Shown here in pieces: positions 41,281 through 49,164 of a stretch of 64,000 bases of DNA. Made by a program: the position numbers and the translations under genes. The stretch is from Microvirga lotononidis (GTDB lineage: Bacteria; Pseudomonadota; Alphaproteobacteria; Rhizobiales; Beijerinckiaceae). Position 1 is the stretch's first letter, and each line of letters begins with the position of its first letter. The notes beneath the pieces are model-generated. The model was not told where the DNA came from and did not search any database. It saw only the letters and a program-made list of their open reading frames with translations. The stretch is from positions 1,748,001-1,812,000 of the forward strand of contig NZ_CP141048.1 of assembly GCF_034627025.1 (NCBI RefSeq), read 5' to 3'.

Positions 41281-41778
41281 ATGACGACCCAGCCGGTTGA
41301 CGAAAAGCTGAAGCGCAGCGCAGAGCACGCGAAGGAGGCCGCGGAGCAGACCCAGGAAGCGGCAGAACACACGCAGGCGGCGGCGCGGACGACCGCCAAG
41401 GCCAGCGTGCAGATGAAGGACAGCGCCGACCGGCGCACGGAACTCGCGGCCAACCGGACGGTCTTTGCCGCCGAGCGAACCTATGCCGCCTGGGTGCGGA
41501 CGGGCCTGGCGTCGCTCGCCTCCGGAATCGGCGCGAAGAAGCTCCTCGAGGGCGTGGTGCCGGGCTGGATGATCGTCTCCACCGGGTCGATCCTCATCCT
41601 GTTCAGCGCCTTCTGCTTCGCGGCCGCCGTCTGGCGTCAGCTCTTCACCGGCTCGCAGCCGCCGCAGCCCGACGTGCAGCGCCTTCCGCCCTTCCTGCTC
41701 ATCGCCTTCAACGGCTTCCTGGCGCTCGTCTCGCTTGCCGCCCTGTTCAGCATCTGGTTCGGACGAACGGGCGGGTGA
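41281..41778 (+). CDS. DUF202 membrane protein with N-terminal coiled coil
   Basis: A 165-residue protein. Residues 1-60 form an A/E/Q/T-rich coiled coil with ~11-residue periodicity (EHAKEAAEQTQEAAEHTQAA); FAAERTYAAWVRTGLASLASG starts the DUF202 domain, and two membrane helices follow (about 93-114 and 132-155). Members are YidH-like with unknown role. The Shine-Dalgarno AAGGAGG is strong. The 110 bases upstream include an AT-rich stretch (41193-41217), probably its promoter; a GGAAC there has no partner box. Confidence 0.82.
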   Translation: MTTQPVDEKLKRSAEHAKEAAEQTQEAAEHTQAAARTTAKASVQMKDSADRRTELAANRTVFAAERTYAAWVRTGLASLASGIGAKKLLEGVVPGWMIVSTGSILILFSAFCFAAAVWRQLFTGSQPPQPDVQRLPPFLLIAFNGFLALVSLAALFSIWFGRTGG

Positions 41779-41816
41779 GGGCGGCTCTCAGGACGCTGGA
41801 CGCTCCCGAGAGGGTT

Positions 41817-42500
41817 TCACTCGCGGAACGCCCCTTCGACCGGGGCCGACAATTCCGCATCCGCCGCGCGGATTTCCGTGATGACGCGCGCAAAAGCGGG
41901 GCGCGCCTCGAGCCTTGCATACCAGGATGCCAGGGCCCCGAGGCCTTTGACGGACGGGCCGCCCAGGCGGCGGGTCCAGAAGACCGCCATGAACACGGCG
42001 ATGTCGGCGGCCGAGAACGCGCCGCAGAGATACTCCTTGCCCTCGAGCGCGCGGTCGATCTCGGCGAAATGGCCGGCGAGCGCCGATTCGGCCTCCCGGG
42101 CCTTCGCTTCCTTCGCATCCCAGCGCTCCGAATCCTCGGGCTTGGGCTCGGTGCGATGCATGAGGAGGCGCAAGGGCGCCAGCATGACCTCGTCGCCGAA
42201 CACGTCGAAGAGCCGGCATCGGGCGCGCTCCCGCGGGGTATCGGGGTAGAGGGACGGACCGGGATAGGCCTCGTCCAGGTATTCGAGGATCACGGTCGAA
42301 TCGTAAAGGGACAGGTCCCCGTCGACGAGGACCGGGACCTGTCCCTTGGGGTTGATGGCCACCACGTCCGGGTTCTTGGGGCTGTAGCCCTTCGTCTGGG
42401 TGAACGGCACCAGGATCCGCTCGAAGACGAGCCCCTTCTCGTGAAGGGCGATTTCGACCTTGCGGGAGAAGAGGCTTACCGGACCGGAATAGAGCTTCAT
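41817..42500 (-). CDS. Glutathione S-transferase family protein
   Basis: A 227-residue two-domain GST: thioredoxin-like N-terminal part (MKLYSGPVSLFSRKVEIAL; NPKGQVPVLVDGDLSLYDST with the glutathione-binding cis-proline and DST) and an all-helical C-terminal part. The substrate is unknown. AAAGG precedes the ATG. It is followed, on the same strand order, by nothing; the DUF202 stop lies 38 bases away. Confidence 0.88.
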   Translation of the reverse strand: MKLYSGPVSLFSRKVEIALHEKGLVFERILVPFTQTKGYSPKNPDVVAINPKGQVPVLVDGDLSLYDSTVILEYLDEAYPGPSLYPDTPRERARCRLFDVFGDEVMLAPLRLLMHRTEPKPEDSERWDAKEAKAREAESALAGHFAEIDRALEGKEYLCGAFSAADIAVFMAVFWTRRLGGPSVKGLGALASWYARLEARPAFARVITEIRAADAELSAPVEGAFRE

Positions 42501-42519
42501 CGGGGTGCCTTTCGGGCTA

Positions 42520-42759
42520 TCATCGGCTGAAGGTGGTGGGAAGATGATCCTGCCAGGAGGCGACATTCAAGCCTGCCACGTCGGCGCGCGACAACCCGAT
42601 ATCGGCGAGTTCCCGATCGTCCAACCGGTACAAGGCCTTGGCGTTCTCGCGTGCGTCGAGCCAGGCCTCGTACCTGAGCAGAAGCTGCAGCACCAGGTTC
42701 CTGCGCTCGCGGCGGGCGGCGTGAAGCCCAAGATTTCCTGCGGTATATCCGATCGCCAT
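42520..42759 (-). CDS. DUF1127 small protein
   Basis: A 79-residue protein ending in the DUF1127 (YjiS-like) motif LYRLDDRELADIGLSRADV. DUF1127 proteins are arginine-rich regulators of phosphate/central metabolism and RNA turnover in alphaproteobacteria. AAGGAGA precedes the ATG. It starts 19 bases before (in transcription order) the GST and may be co-transcribed with it; divergent from the LysR gene. Confidence 0.85.
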   Translation of the reverse strand: MAIGYTAGNLGLHAARRERRNLVLQLLLRYEAWLDARENAKALYRLDDRELADIGLSRADVAGLNVASWQDHLPTTFSR

Positions 42760-42842
42760 GACGAGTCTCCTTCAACGGCGTTCCATTGAGACAAATGTGC
42801 GCTCATGATAGCGTTCGGGCAAACGAGAAGTTCTTGCGCTGT

Positions 42843-42861
42843 GCCCAAGGAAAACTTGGGC
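42843..42861. promoter_or_regulatory. Palindromic operator candidate before the LysR gene
   Basis: GCCCAAG (42843-42849) and CTTGGGC (42855-42861) form a perfect 7-bp inverted repeat with GAAAA between, 17 bases before the LysR start and between it and the divergent DUF1127/GST genes. Size and place fit a LysR-type binding site. Confidence 0.5.
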
Positions 42862-42878
42862 AATAACCTGGATCCGCC

Positions 42879-43811
42879 ATGTCCCGCAGACGTCTTCCCC
42901 CGCTCAATGCCCTCCGGGCCTTCGAGGCCGCCGCCCGTCACCTGAACTTCGAGAAGGCGGGCGACGAGATCGCCGTCACGGCGAGCGCCGTGGGCCAGCA
43001 GGTGAAGGCTCTGGAAGCCTGGCTCGGGCGCCCCCTCTTCCTGCGCCAGCCGAGCCGCGGCGTGGCGCTGACGCCTTTGGGCGAGCATTATGCCGCCTCC
43101 CTGTCCGACATCCTCGACCGGCTCGATCATGTGACGGCCCAGGCCCTGCGCTCGGACCGGTCCAACGTGATCACCGTGAGTTCCATGCCGAGCTTTGCAT
43201 CGGGCTGGCTCATCCCCCGGCTGGGCTCCCTCAAGGAGCAGCATCCCGACCTCGAGGTGCGGGTCTCCGTCGACACGCGGCTGACGGACTTCGCCCGCGA
43301 GGATGTGGACGTGGCGATCCGCTTCGGCCGGGGGAACTATCCGGGGCTCCGCTCGAGCCTGCTGATGGAGGAATATTTCTTCGCCGTCTGCAGCGCGTCC
43401 CTGTTGGGCGACCCCGAGCGCCCCCTGAACGAACCCGCGGATCTGCGCCACCACACCCTGCTGCACGAAAGCGTCTACAGCATCCCCGACTACACCACCT
43501 GGGATCGCTGGCTCGACGCCGTCGGCGTCACCGGCCTCGACACCTCTCGCGGCCCGCATTTTCCCCATACCTATCTCTGCCTCCAGGCCGCGGCCTCCGG
43601 TCAGGGGGTGGCGCTCGCCACCAACGTGCTGATCGGCGATTACCTGCAGGCCGGACGCCTCGTTCAGCCGTTCCCGCAGCAGGTGAAGGGCTCCTACCAG
43701 TATTACGTGGTCTGCCCGGAAGCCACCGCCGACCGGCCGGCGCTGGCGGCCTTCCGGGCATGGTTGCTGGAGGAGGCGAGGGCGCATGGCGCCGAGGCGG
43801 GGCGGGACTGA
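42879..43811 (+). CDS. LysR-family regulator (GcvA-like)
   Basis: A 310-residue regulator: winged helix at 6-65 (RAFEAAARHLNFEKAGDEIA, VGQQVKALEAWLGRPLFLR) and a periplasmic-binding-like effector domain (about 93-300). The PPLNALRAFEAAARH start is typical of the GcvA group. The divergent DUF1127/GST genes and the shared palindrome suggest they are its targets. A perfect palindrome follows its stop. Confidence 0.9.
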   Translation: MSRRRLPPLNALRAFEAAARHLNFEKAGDEIAVTASAVGQQVKALEAWLGRPLFLRQPSRGVALTPLGEHYAASLSDILDRLDHVTAQALRSDRSNVITVSSMPSFASGWLIPRLGSLKEQHPDLEVRVSVDTRLTDFAREDVDVAIRFGRGNYPGLRSSLLMEEYFFAVCSASLLGDPERPLNEPADLRHHTLLHESVYSIPDYTTWDRWLDAVGVTGLDTSRGPHFPHTYLCLQAAASGQGVALATNVLIGDYLQAGRLVQPFPQQVKGSYQYYVVCPEATADRPALAAFRAWLLEEARAHGAEAGRD

Positions 43812-43815
43812 TCGT

Positions 43816-43852
43816 CTCCGTCATCGCCGGCACAAGGCCGGCGATGACGGAG
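43816..43852. repeat. Extragenic palindrome, family A, 16-bp perfect stem
   Basis: 43816-43831 and 43837-43852 are perfect reverse complements with an ACAAG loop. It sits between the convergent LysR and plsC genes, four bases after the LysR stop, and has the GCCGGC-ACAAG-GCCGGC core seen at 32174 and 21613. Confidence 0.8.
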
Positions 43853-43867
43853 CGGGGCATTGCCGCA

Positions 43868-44638
43868 TCACGCCGCCTTCAGTGCCGTGCGCACGGCGCT
43901 TTCCGCAGTGGCCGTGGCCTGCTTGCGGTTGCCGTTGAAGGGGATTGGCTCGCCCCAGGTGACCACCACGTCGAGCGGGATTCCCTGGACGAACATCTTG
44001 AGATGGGGCCCGAGCTCCATGTCCCCGTACCATGCGATGAAGGGGCGCTCGCGCCGGGTCACCGGCAGGCCGTTGCGGCGCGTGTAGGCGATGGCGAGCG
44101 GCTGGAGATAAACGTGCTCGACGCTGTCGTGCATGAGGGCGGTCTGGGCCGCGCCGACAAGGGACGAGCGGAAGGGCAGGAGGCGGTTGCCGTCGCCGGT
44201 GGTGCCTTCCGCGAACAGCACGATCGCCTCGCCCTTCACCAGCCTGTGGGCGAGGGCGTCGTTCACCTCCGCGGTGGCCTTGCGGCGCTGGCGGTCGATG
44301 AAGACCGAGCGCTGCAGTCGCGCGAAGAGACCGACCACCGGCCAGGTCTCGATCTCCGACTTGGCGATGAACGAGAGCGGATGCAGCGAACCGATCACCG
44401 GGATGTCGAGCCAGGAGACATGGTTCGCCAGCACGATGGTGGGCGCGCTCCCCGGCGGCGTTCCCCGCTCGATCACGCGTACGTTGAAGAGCCTCATCAG
44501 GATCCTGTGAAACCACATGGGCAGCACAGGCAGCATCGACGACCAGCCGAACCGGAAGGCCAGCATCTGCAGTGGCACGAGCACGAGGCTGCACAGGCCG
44601 AGCAGCAGGAGACGCAAGGCGACGCCGGGTTTCGTCAC
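43868..44638 (-). CDS. plsC: 1-acyl-sn-glycerol-3-phosphate acyltransferase
   Basis: A 256-residue membrane-bound acyltransferase making phosphatidic acid from lysophosphatidic acid. An N-terminal membrane segment (7-28) is followed by the H-x4-D motif at 73-78 (NHVSWLD) and the EGTT motif at 144-147. The start is GTG overlapping the fur stop (GTGA). The longer open frame upstream runs antiparallel frames of fur/rimI and is not coding. Confidence 0.9.
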   Translation of the reverse strand: MTKPGVALRLLLLGLCSLVLVPLQMLAFRFGWSSMLPVLPMWFHRILMRLFNVRVIERGTPPGSAPTIVLANHVSWLDIPVIGSLHPLSFIAKSEIETWPVVGLFARLQRSVFIDRQRRKATAEVNDALAHRLVKGEAIVLFAEGTTGDGNRLLPFRSSLVGAAQTALMHDSVEHVYLQPLAIAYTRRNGLPVTRRERPFIAWYGDMELGPHLKMFVQGIPLDVVVTWGEPIPFNGNRKQATATAESAVRTALKAA

Positions 44639-45090
44639 GCGTCGTCCTTGTCCAGCGGCACCGCGTAGAGTTCGAGCCGGTGATAGACGACCTTGTAGCC
44701 GAGCCGCTTGGCGATCTCGTTCTGCAGCGCCTCGATCTCCTCCGAGCGGAATTCGATCACGTCGCCTGTTTCGAGATTGATGAGGTGGTCGTGATGCTCC
44801 CGTGCGGCCTGCTCGTAGCGCGAGCGACCGTCGCGGAAGTCGAGCCGGTCCAGGATGCCTTCGGTCTCGAACAGTTTGACCGTGCGATAGACCGTGGAGA
44901 GCGAGATCCGGTCGTCCACCTCGGCGGCGCGCCGGTGCAGCTCCACCACGTCGGGATGGTCCTCGGCGGAATCCAGAACCCGCGCGATGATCCGGCGCTG
45001 GCCCGTCATGCGCAGGCCCTTGTCGCGGCAGGCGCGCTCGATGGCGTCCGATCGGCGTGGTTTGGCGGAGGTGCTGTTTCGTGTGACCAA
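44635..45090 (-). CDS. fur: Fur-family regulator (Fur/Mur)
   Basis: A 151-residue metal-dependent repressor with winged helix (about 20-95: RMTGQRRIIARVLDSAEDHP, SLSTVYRTVKLFE) and a C-terminal dimer domain. The regulatory metal histidines are in REHHDHLINLETGDVIEF; the structural-zinc CxxC that E. coli Fur has next to this is absent. In Hyphomicrobiales this branch is often the manganese regulator Mur. The start is TTG (45090) after AAGGAG; no ATG is available until residue 28. Genes rimI and tsaB lie upstream in the same direction. Confidence 0.88.
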   Translation of the reverse strand: MVTRNSTSAKPRRSDAIERACRDKGLRMTGQRRIIARVLDSAEDHPDVVELHRRAAEVDDRISLSTVYRTVKLFETEGILDRLDFRDGRSRYEQAAREHHDHLINLETGDVIEFRSEEIEALQNEIAKRLGYKVVYHRLELYAVPLDKDDA

Positions 45091-45138
45091 GGCTTACTCG
45101 CTCCTTGGAGGACTTATAGGCGAGGGGAGCGGAGCGGG

Positions 45139-45624
45139 CTATAGGCTCAAGGTCATGGTGAGCGCCGCAGCCTTGGTCCCGTCGGCTTTCCGATAATAGC
45201 CTTCCCGCCGGCCGACGTCCTGGAAACCCGCGCGCCGGTAGAGGGCGATGGCGGGCCCGTTGCCCTCCTCGACCTCCAGATGCACCCGGGCCACGCCTTG
45301 CCGCGAAAGCGCGTCGAGATGATGGGCGAGGAGAGGGCGAGCATGGCCCTTGCCCCGGGCTTCCGGCGCGACCGCGACCGTGATGATCTCCGCCTCGTCG
45401 AGCACGATCCGCGACAGGACGAAGCCGACGGGTTTCGTCGCGCGTCCCAGAAAGAGCCCATCGGCCACGACGCCGCGCTCGCCCAGAAGGCGCTCGAAAT
45501 CCAGCGTGCTCCAGGCCGGCGCGAAGGCCGAGGCATGGATGGCCGAGAGCCGGGCGGCGGCCTCGGTCCCGACGGCTTCGACGCGCGGGGCCGGCGGATG
45601 GATGAAGCGGTCGAGGATGCTCAC
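45139..45624 (-). CDS. rimI: Ribosomal protein S18-alanine N-acetyltransferase-like GNAT enzyme
   Basis: A 161-residue GNAT acetyltransferase. The acetyl-CoA loop is VAVAPEARGKGHARPLL, and HLEVEEGNGPAIALYRRAGF is the C-terminal core. The place right after tsaB fits RimI, which acetylates the S18 N-terminus; the true substrate is not proven. The start is GTG at 45624, 11 bases after the tsaB stop. The C-terminus is about ten residues longer than in E. coli RimI. Confidence 0.85.
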   Translation of the reverse strand: MSILDRFIHPPAPRVEAVGTEAAARLSAIHASAFAPAWSTLDFERLLGERGVVADGLFLGRATKPVGFVLSRIVLDEAEIITVAVAPEARGKGHARPLLAHHLDALSRQGVARVHLEVEEGNGPAIALYRRAGFQDVGRREGYYRKADGTKAAALTMTLSL

Positions 45625-45635
45625 GGCGAGATTTC

Positions 45636-46322
45636 TTACTGCCTGGCGATCCGGGCCCCGTCCTGCGGCTTGGCGTCGGGCTCGCGCAGGTAAAGCGGCT
45701 TCGGCAGCGCCTGGGTCGGATCGGCCAGGGCCCCGAGGCGGGCCACCCAGGCGATGTCGGGATAGCCCGAGATGTCGCTGATATGGGCCTCGACCCCTTG
45801 GGCACGCGCCTCCGCGGCCAACATGGCCGAGGCGGAGCCGGAGACCAGGATCGGGCCGGAGCCGAGAAGCCGGATGGCCTCACGATAGGTCATGAGGCCC
45901 GGCGGAATGATCGTGCGTCCGCCCGGCGCGATGGCCTGGATGTAGATGTGGCCGTGCTTGGCGTCGATGGCGGCGGTGAAGAGCCCGCGCCTGTCGCCGA
46001 CCATCATCGGGGCGAGGAAGGCGGACAGGGTCGCGACCCCGACCACCGGGATCCCGGCCGCAAGGCCGATGCCGCGGGCCGCGCTGATCCCGACCCTCAG
46101 GCCCGTATAGCTGCCCGGCCCGACCGTGACGGCGACCCGGTCGAGACTCTCGAATCCGCCGTCCACCTGGGCGGAGAGCCGGTCGAGGAGCGGCATCAGG
46201 GCTTCCGCGTGTCCGCGATCCATGGCGATGGATTCGGCGGCCAGCGGCACGGGCTCACCGGCCTCGACGATGCAGGCCGAGCAGGCGCCTAGGGCCGTAT
46301 CGATGGCAAGGACTCGCACCAT
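45636..46322 (-). CDS. tsaB: tRNA threonylcarbamoyladenosine biosynthesis protein TsaB
   Basis: A 228-residue ASKHA-fold partner of TsaD for t6A37 in ANN-reading tRNAs. VLAIDTALGACSACIVEAGE at the N-terminus and VTVGPGSYTGLRVGISAARG are the family marks. The GGAGG lies three bases before ATG 46322, so the next codon GTG 46319 could also be the start. Co-directional with rimI and fur. Confidence 0.94.
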   Translation of the reverse strand: MVRVLAIDTALGACSACIVEAGEPVPLAAESIAMDRGHAEALMPLLDRLSAQVDGGFESLDRVAVTVGPGSYTGLRVGISAARGIGLAAGIPVVGVATLSAFLAPMMVGDRRGLFTAAIDAKHGHIYIQAIAPGGRTIIPPGLMTYREAIRLLGSGPILVSGSASAMLAAEARAQGVEAHISDISGYPDIAWVARLGALADPTQALPKPLYLREPDAKPQDGARIARQ

Positions 46323-46472
46323 TCGCCTCCATTGGATCGTCGTTTGCACGATGCACTAGGTCCGATGCTTTAGAGCAAGAAGTGGCCCGGAGGAAACCCG
46401 GTTTCACACTCTATCTCGCGACGCAAGCGTTTCAGCTTGAACGGGCCGGATGGCCGGTGCCATGATCCGCCC
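46323..46472. other. Intergenic region between divergent tsaB and Nudix genes
   Basis: 150 bases without a gene. It contains GCACGATGCACTAGGTCCGATGC followed by TTTAGAGCAAGAAGTGG, a degenerate relative of repeat families B (47738-47784) and the AGAGCATTTTT type (34988-35030). No clear promoter boxes seen. Confidence 0.4.
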
Positions 46473-47057
46473 ATGACAACCGGACCCGATCCTTCCTCGA
46501 CAGACCTCAAGCCCTGGACCGTGAGCCGCTCGCGGGACGTGATTCGCGACCGCTGGGTCACGCTGCGCGCCGACGATTGCGTGACCGCCGAAGGCGTGGA
46601 AATCGCCCCCTATTACGTGCTCGAATATCCCGATTGGGTCCACGTCATAGCCATCGACGACGAGGACCACCTCGTCCTGATCGAGCAATATCGCCATGCC
46701 TTCGGCGGCCTGTCCCTCGAAGTGCCGGCCGGGGCGATCGACCGGGAGGACCCGTCCGTGCTGGCGGCGGCGGCCCGCGAGCTCGAGGAAGAGACGGGTT
46801 ACGTCGCAGAGCGATGGCGGTCTTTGGGCAAGCACTCACCCAATCCCGCAACCCATACGAATTCCTGCCATACGGTGCTGGCGCTCGGTGCGCGCCCGGT
46901 CGGCCGGAAGCTGAACGACCCGACCGAGCAGATCAAGGTGGTGCGGGTGCCGGTCGGGGATGCCGCTCGGCTCGCTGCCGACGGCACCCTCACGAACGCG
47001 ATGCAGATCGCCTCCCTGGCCATCGCGCTCGGCGCCATCGGCAAATGGCATTTATGA
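46473..47057 (+). CDS. Nudix hydrolase (ADP-ribose pyrophosphatase-like)
   Basis: A 194-residue Nudix protein. The box runs from GAIDREDPSV to ARELEEETGYV; one residue more than the canonical GX5EX7REUXEEXGU, but the REL-EE metal-binding core is intact. SLEVPAGAIDRE is typical of ADP-ribose/nucleoside-diphosphate-sugar hydrolases. ATG 46473 is used. It runs into the convergent nitroreductase gene with a three-base gap. Confidence 0.85.
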   Translation: MTTGPDPSSTDLKPWTVSRSRDVIRDRWVTLRADDCVTAEGVEIAPYYVLEYPDWVHVIAIDDEDHLVLIEQYRHAFGGLSLEVPAGAIDREDPSVLAAAARELEEETGYVAERWRSLGKHSPNPATHTNSCHTVLALGARPVGRKLNDPTEQIKVVRVPVGDAARLAADGTLTNAMQIASLAIALGAIGKWHL

Positions 47058-47060
47058 GCT

Positions 47061-47651
47061 TCAGGCGATGGAGCAGAACTCCTCGAAGGCGAGGCGCGGC
47101 TGGCGCGGATGGAGCTTCTCGGGAAGGCCGTAGCCGAGATTGATCAGGAAGTTGGACCTGAACCGGCCGTCGGGGAAGAAGGCCCCGTCGACCCCCTGGT
47201 GAGAAAAACCCCCCATGGGTCCGCAATCGAGCCCGAGCGCCCGGGCGGCCATCATCAGATAGGCGCCCTGGAGGCACGAGCCCTGGAACCCCGCCCGTTC
47301 GATGGCCTCGGGCTTCCCGGCGAACCAGCTGCGCGCATCGGGGCTGTTCGGCGCGAGGGTGGCGAGCTTCTCGTAGAATTCGGTGTCATAGGCCACGATC
47401 ACCGTCGCGGGCGCGCTCATGGTCTGGCGCACGTTGCCCTCGTCGAGATGGGGCTTGAGCTTCTCCTTGGCCTCGCGCGACACCACGAAGACGAAGCGGC
47501 CGGGCGAGGAATTGGTGCTCGTCGGCCCCAGCTTGGCGAGGTCGGCGACCTCGCGCAGGGTCGCCTCCGGGATCGGGCGATCCTGCCACCAGCGATGGGT
47601 GCGGGCGTCGCGGAAGAGCTGGTCCAGGGCGATCTCGGACAAGACGGGCAA
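47061..47651 (-). CDS. Nitroreductase-family protein, RutE/HadB type
   Basis: A 196-residue FMN-dependent NAD(P)H oxidoreductase. FRDARTHRWWQDRPIPEATL and LAKLGPTSTNSSPGRFVFV fit the malonic semialdehyde reductase RutE subgroup, which cleans up 3-hydroxypropionate precursors in pyrimidine breakdown; the rest of a rut operon is not here. The start is TTG at 47651; GGAG lies seven bases before. A terminator hairpin lies directly upstream, so it has its own promoter or relies on read-through. Confidence 0.88.
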   Translation of the reverse strand: MPVLSEIALDQLFRDARTHRWWQDRPIPEATLREVADLAKLGPTSTNSSPGRFVFVVSREAKEKLKPHLDEGNVRQTMSAPATVIVAYDTEFYEKLATLAPNSPDARSWFAGKPEAIERAGFQGSCLQGAYLMMAARALGLDCGPMGGFSHQGVDGAFFPDGRFRSNFLINLGYGLPEKLHPRQPRLAFEEFCSIA

Positions 47652-47668
47652 CGGAGGTCTCCAAACAA

Positions 47669-47696
47669 AAAGCGCGGCTGAACAAAGCCGCGCTTT
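47669..47696 (-). terminator. Intrinsic terminator after nfuA
   Basis: An 11-bp perfect stem (47669-47679 with 47686-47696) with a 6-base loop; on the minus strand it is followed by TTTTGTTT. It lies ~90 bases after the nfuA stop and 18 bases before the nitroreductase start. Confidence 0.8.
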
Positions 47697-47737
47697 CCTA
47701 ACGGAATTCTTAAGATCGGACCAAACGGCTTATGGGC

Positions 47738-47784
47738 GCATCGTCTAGGTCCCAAAAGTGCAAATCCGCTTTTGGGTCCGATGC
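47738..47784. repeat. Extragenic palindrome, family B (GCATCG...CGATGC)
   Basis: Nested inverted repeat: GCATCG (47738) with CGATGC (47779), and CCCAAAAG (47751-47758) with CTTTTGGG (47769-47776). It starts one base after the nfuA stop codon. Degenerate relatives are at 28671-28758 and 46346-46372. Confidence 0.72.
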
Positions 47785-47785
47785 T

Positions 47786-48346
47786 TTAGACCGCCTGCAC
47801 CTCGCGCACGTCCGGCAGGAAGTGGCGCAGCAGGTTCTGGATGCCGTGGCGCAGGGTGGCGGTCGAGGACGGGCAGCCCGAGCAGGCGCCCTTCATGACG
47901 AGATACACGGTGCCGTCCTTGAAGCCGCGGAACGTGATGTCGCCGCCGTCTCCCGCCACCGCCGGGCGGATGCGGGTCTCGAGCAGTTCCTTGATGGTCT
48001 CGACGGTGGCGGCGTCCGCATCGTCGAAGAACTCCTCGCCGTCCTCTTGGCTGGCGCCGTATCCGTTGGCGAAGAGCGGAGCGCCGGTCATGAAATGCTC
48101 CATGATCGCGCCGAGGATGGCAGGCTTCAGGTGCTGCCATTCCCCGTCCGCCTTGGTCACGGTGACGAAATCGTAGCCGAAGAACACGCCCGTGACGCCC
48201 GGCACCGCGAAGAGCCGCTGGGCCAGGGGGGAGACTTCGCCCTGCTCGGGGGTCTTCGCCTCGAAGGTGCCTTCCGGCATGACCACGCGGCCGGGCAGGA
48301 ATTTCAGGGTGGCGGGATTGGGAGTGGCTTCGGTCTGGATGAACAT
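47786..48346 (-). CDS. nfuA: NifU-family Fe-S carrier (NfuA-like)
   Basis: A 186-residue protein with an N-terminal Nfu_N domain (MFIQTEATPNPATLKFLPG) and a C-terminal NifU-like domain holding the CxxC cluster motif (VMKGACSGCPSSTATLRHGI). It delivers [4Fe-4S] clusters to target proteins; miaB, mtaB and the glycosylase in this window are possible clients. Length is that of the alphaproteobacterial/mitochondrial NFU1 type. Confidence 0.93.
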   Translation of the reverse strand: MFIQTEATPNPATLKFLPGRVVMPEGTFEAKTPEQGEVSPLAQRLFAVPGVTGVFFGYDFVTVTKADGEWQHLKPAILGAIMEHFMTGAPLFANGYGASQEDGEEFFDDADAATVETIKELLETRIRPAVAGDGGDITFRGFKDGTVYLVMKGACSGCPSSTATLRHGIQNLLRHFLPDVREVQAV

Positions 48347-48582
48347 CGTGTCTGTCGTCCTCTGCGCCGGTTCAAGGCCGGCCGAGTGTGGGTGTTAGAA
48401 TCGTTCTAACAGATTCCAGCCTCAATGTGGAATGGGACGAGGCGGATTCCAAGGGGAGAATACATACCTCAAGGGCATCGGAGGACTGCAACTTCGGCCG
48501 CCGCTCGACCTCTCCTGCGTCCTCTCCGGCCTCATGCCGGTGATCCCGATCGGAAAGGTGCGGTGCAGGCCAATTCCGGTCG
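48347..48582. other. Intergenic stretch with a decayed family-A palindrome
   Basis: 236 bases between the universal stress protein stop and the nfuA start, both on the minus strand. A short hairpin 48526-48530/48536-48540 (CCGGC-CTCAT-GCCGG) followed by TGATC resembles family A. A TTAGAATCGTTCTAAC inverted repeat (48395-48410) close to nfuA may be an operator or promoter part. No gene seen. Confidence 0.4.
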
Positions 48583-49083
48583 CTAGCCCGCCAGCGCGTC
48601 GATTTCCTCGTCCGTCAGGCTGCCCGGCACGATGACGATGGGGACCGGGAAGGAGGCGGCGGCCTTGCCGCCGGCCAGGGTGGAGACCAGGGGGCCGGGG
48701 CCGTCCTTGGCGCTGCCGGCCGCAAGGACCAGGAAGGAGATGTCCTCGTCCTCGTTGATGAGCTTGATGATCTCGTCGGCCCGGCTGCCGACGCGGATCA
48801 CCTGCTCCGGCTCCACGCCCGCGGCGTTGCGGGCCTCGCGAGCCGCGGCGTCGAGCCGTTTCTGGGCCTCTTCGCTCGCTTCCTCGATCATGGCCTCGCC
48901 GACGCCGAGCCATTCGAAATTGTCGGGTGGATCCACGACCGCGAGCATGATCATGCTCGCGCCCGTGCGGGCCGTGCGCCGGGAGGCGAAGTGCACCGCC
49001 CGGGCGCATTCCGGCGTCTGGTCGACCACCACCATGAATTTCGGCCGGTGGCCGGATTCGTAGGATCGGCGCTTGCCGCTCAC
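48583..49083 (-). CDS. Universal stress protein family member
   Basis: A 166-residue single-domain USP: KFMVVVDQTPECARAVHFAS at the N-terminus, central VRVGSRADEIIKLI, and FLVLAAGSAKDGPGPLVS before SFPVPIVIVPG. The usual ATP-binding G-x2-G-x9-G[ST] is not clearly kept, so it may not bind ATP. The start is GTG eight bases after AGGAG. It is downstream of trpS on the same strand. No EcfG-type promoter is seen before it. Confidence 0.87.
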   Translation of the reverse strand: MSGKRRSYESGHRPKFMVVVDQTPECARAVHFASRRTARTGASMIMLAVVDPPDNFEWLGVGEAMIEEASEEAQKRLDAAAREARNAAGVEPEQVIRVGSRADEIIKLINEDEDISFLVLAAGSAKDGPGPLVSTLAGGKAAASFPVPIVIVPGSLTDEEIDALAG

Positions 49084-49164
49084 AGCATGCTCTCCTGTGT
49101 CAGTGAGAATGCTGCCCTGCCGTTAAGGCAAGGGCAAGTCCCGTCATCTCCGTCGATCCAGGCA

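Noticed and set aside
20078..43852. CRISPR array from the repeated GC-rich palindromes
   Set aside because: Copies are single or double, kilobases apart, without regular spacers or cas genes.
43816..43852. Intrinsic terminator between LysR and plsC genes
   Set aside because: The stem is long and perfect but neither side has a T-run; its ACAAG loop and core match the dispersed repeats.
43868..45883. A single 671-codon minus-strand frame ending as plsC
   Set aside because: Only the last 256 codons resemble a protein family; the rest runs in another frame through fur and rimI. A GTG start overlapping the fur stop explains plsC.
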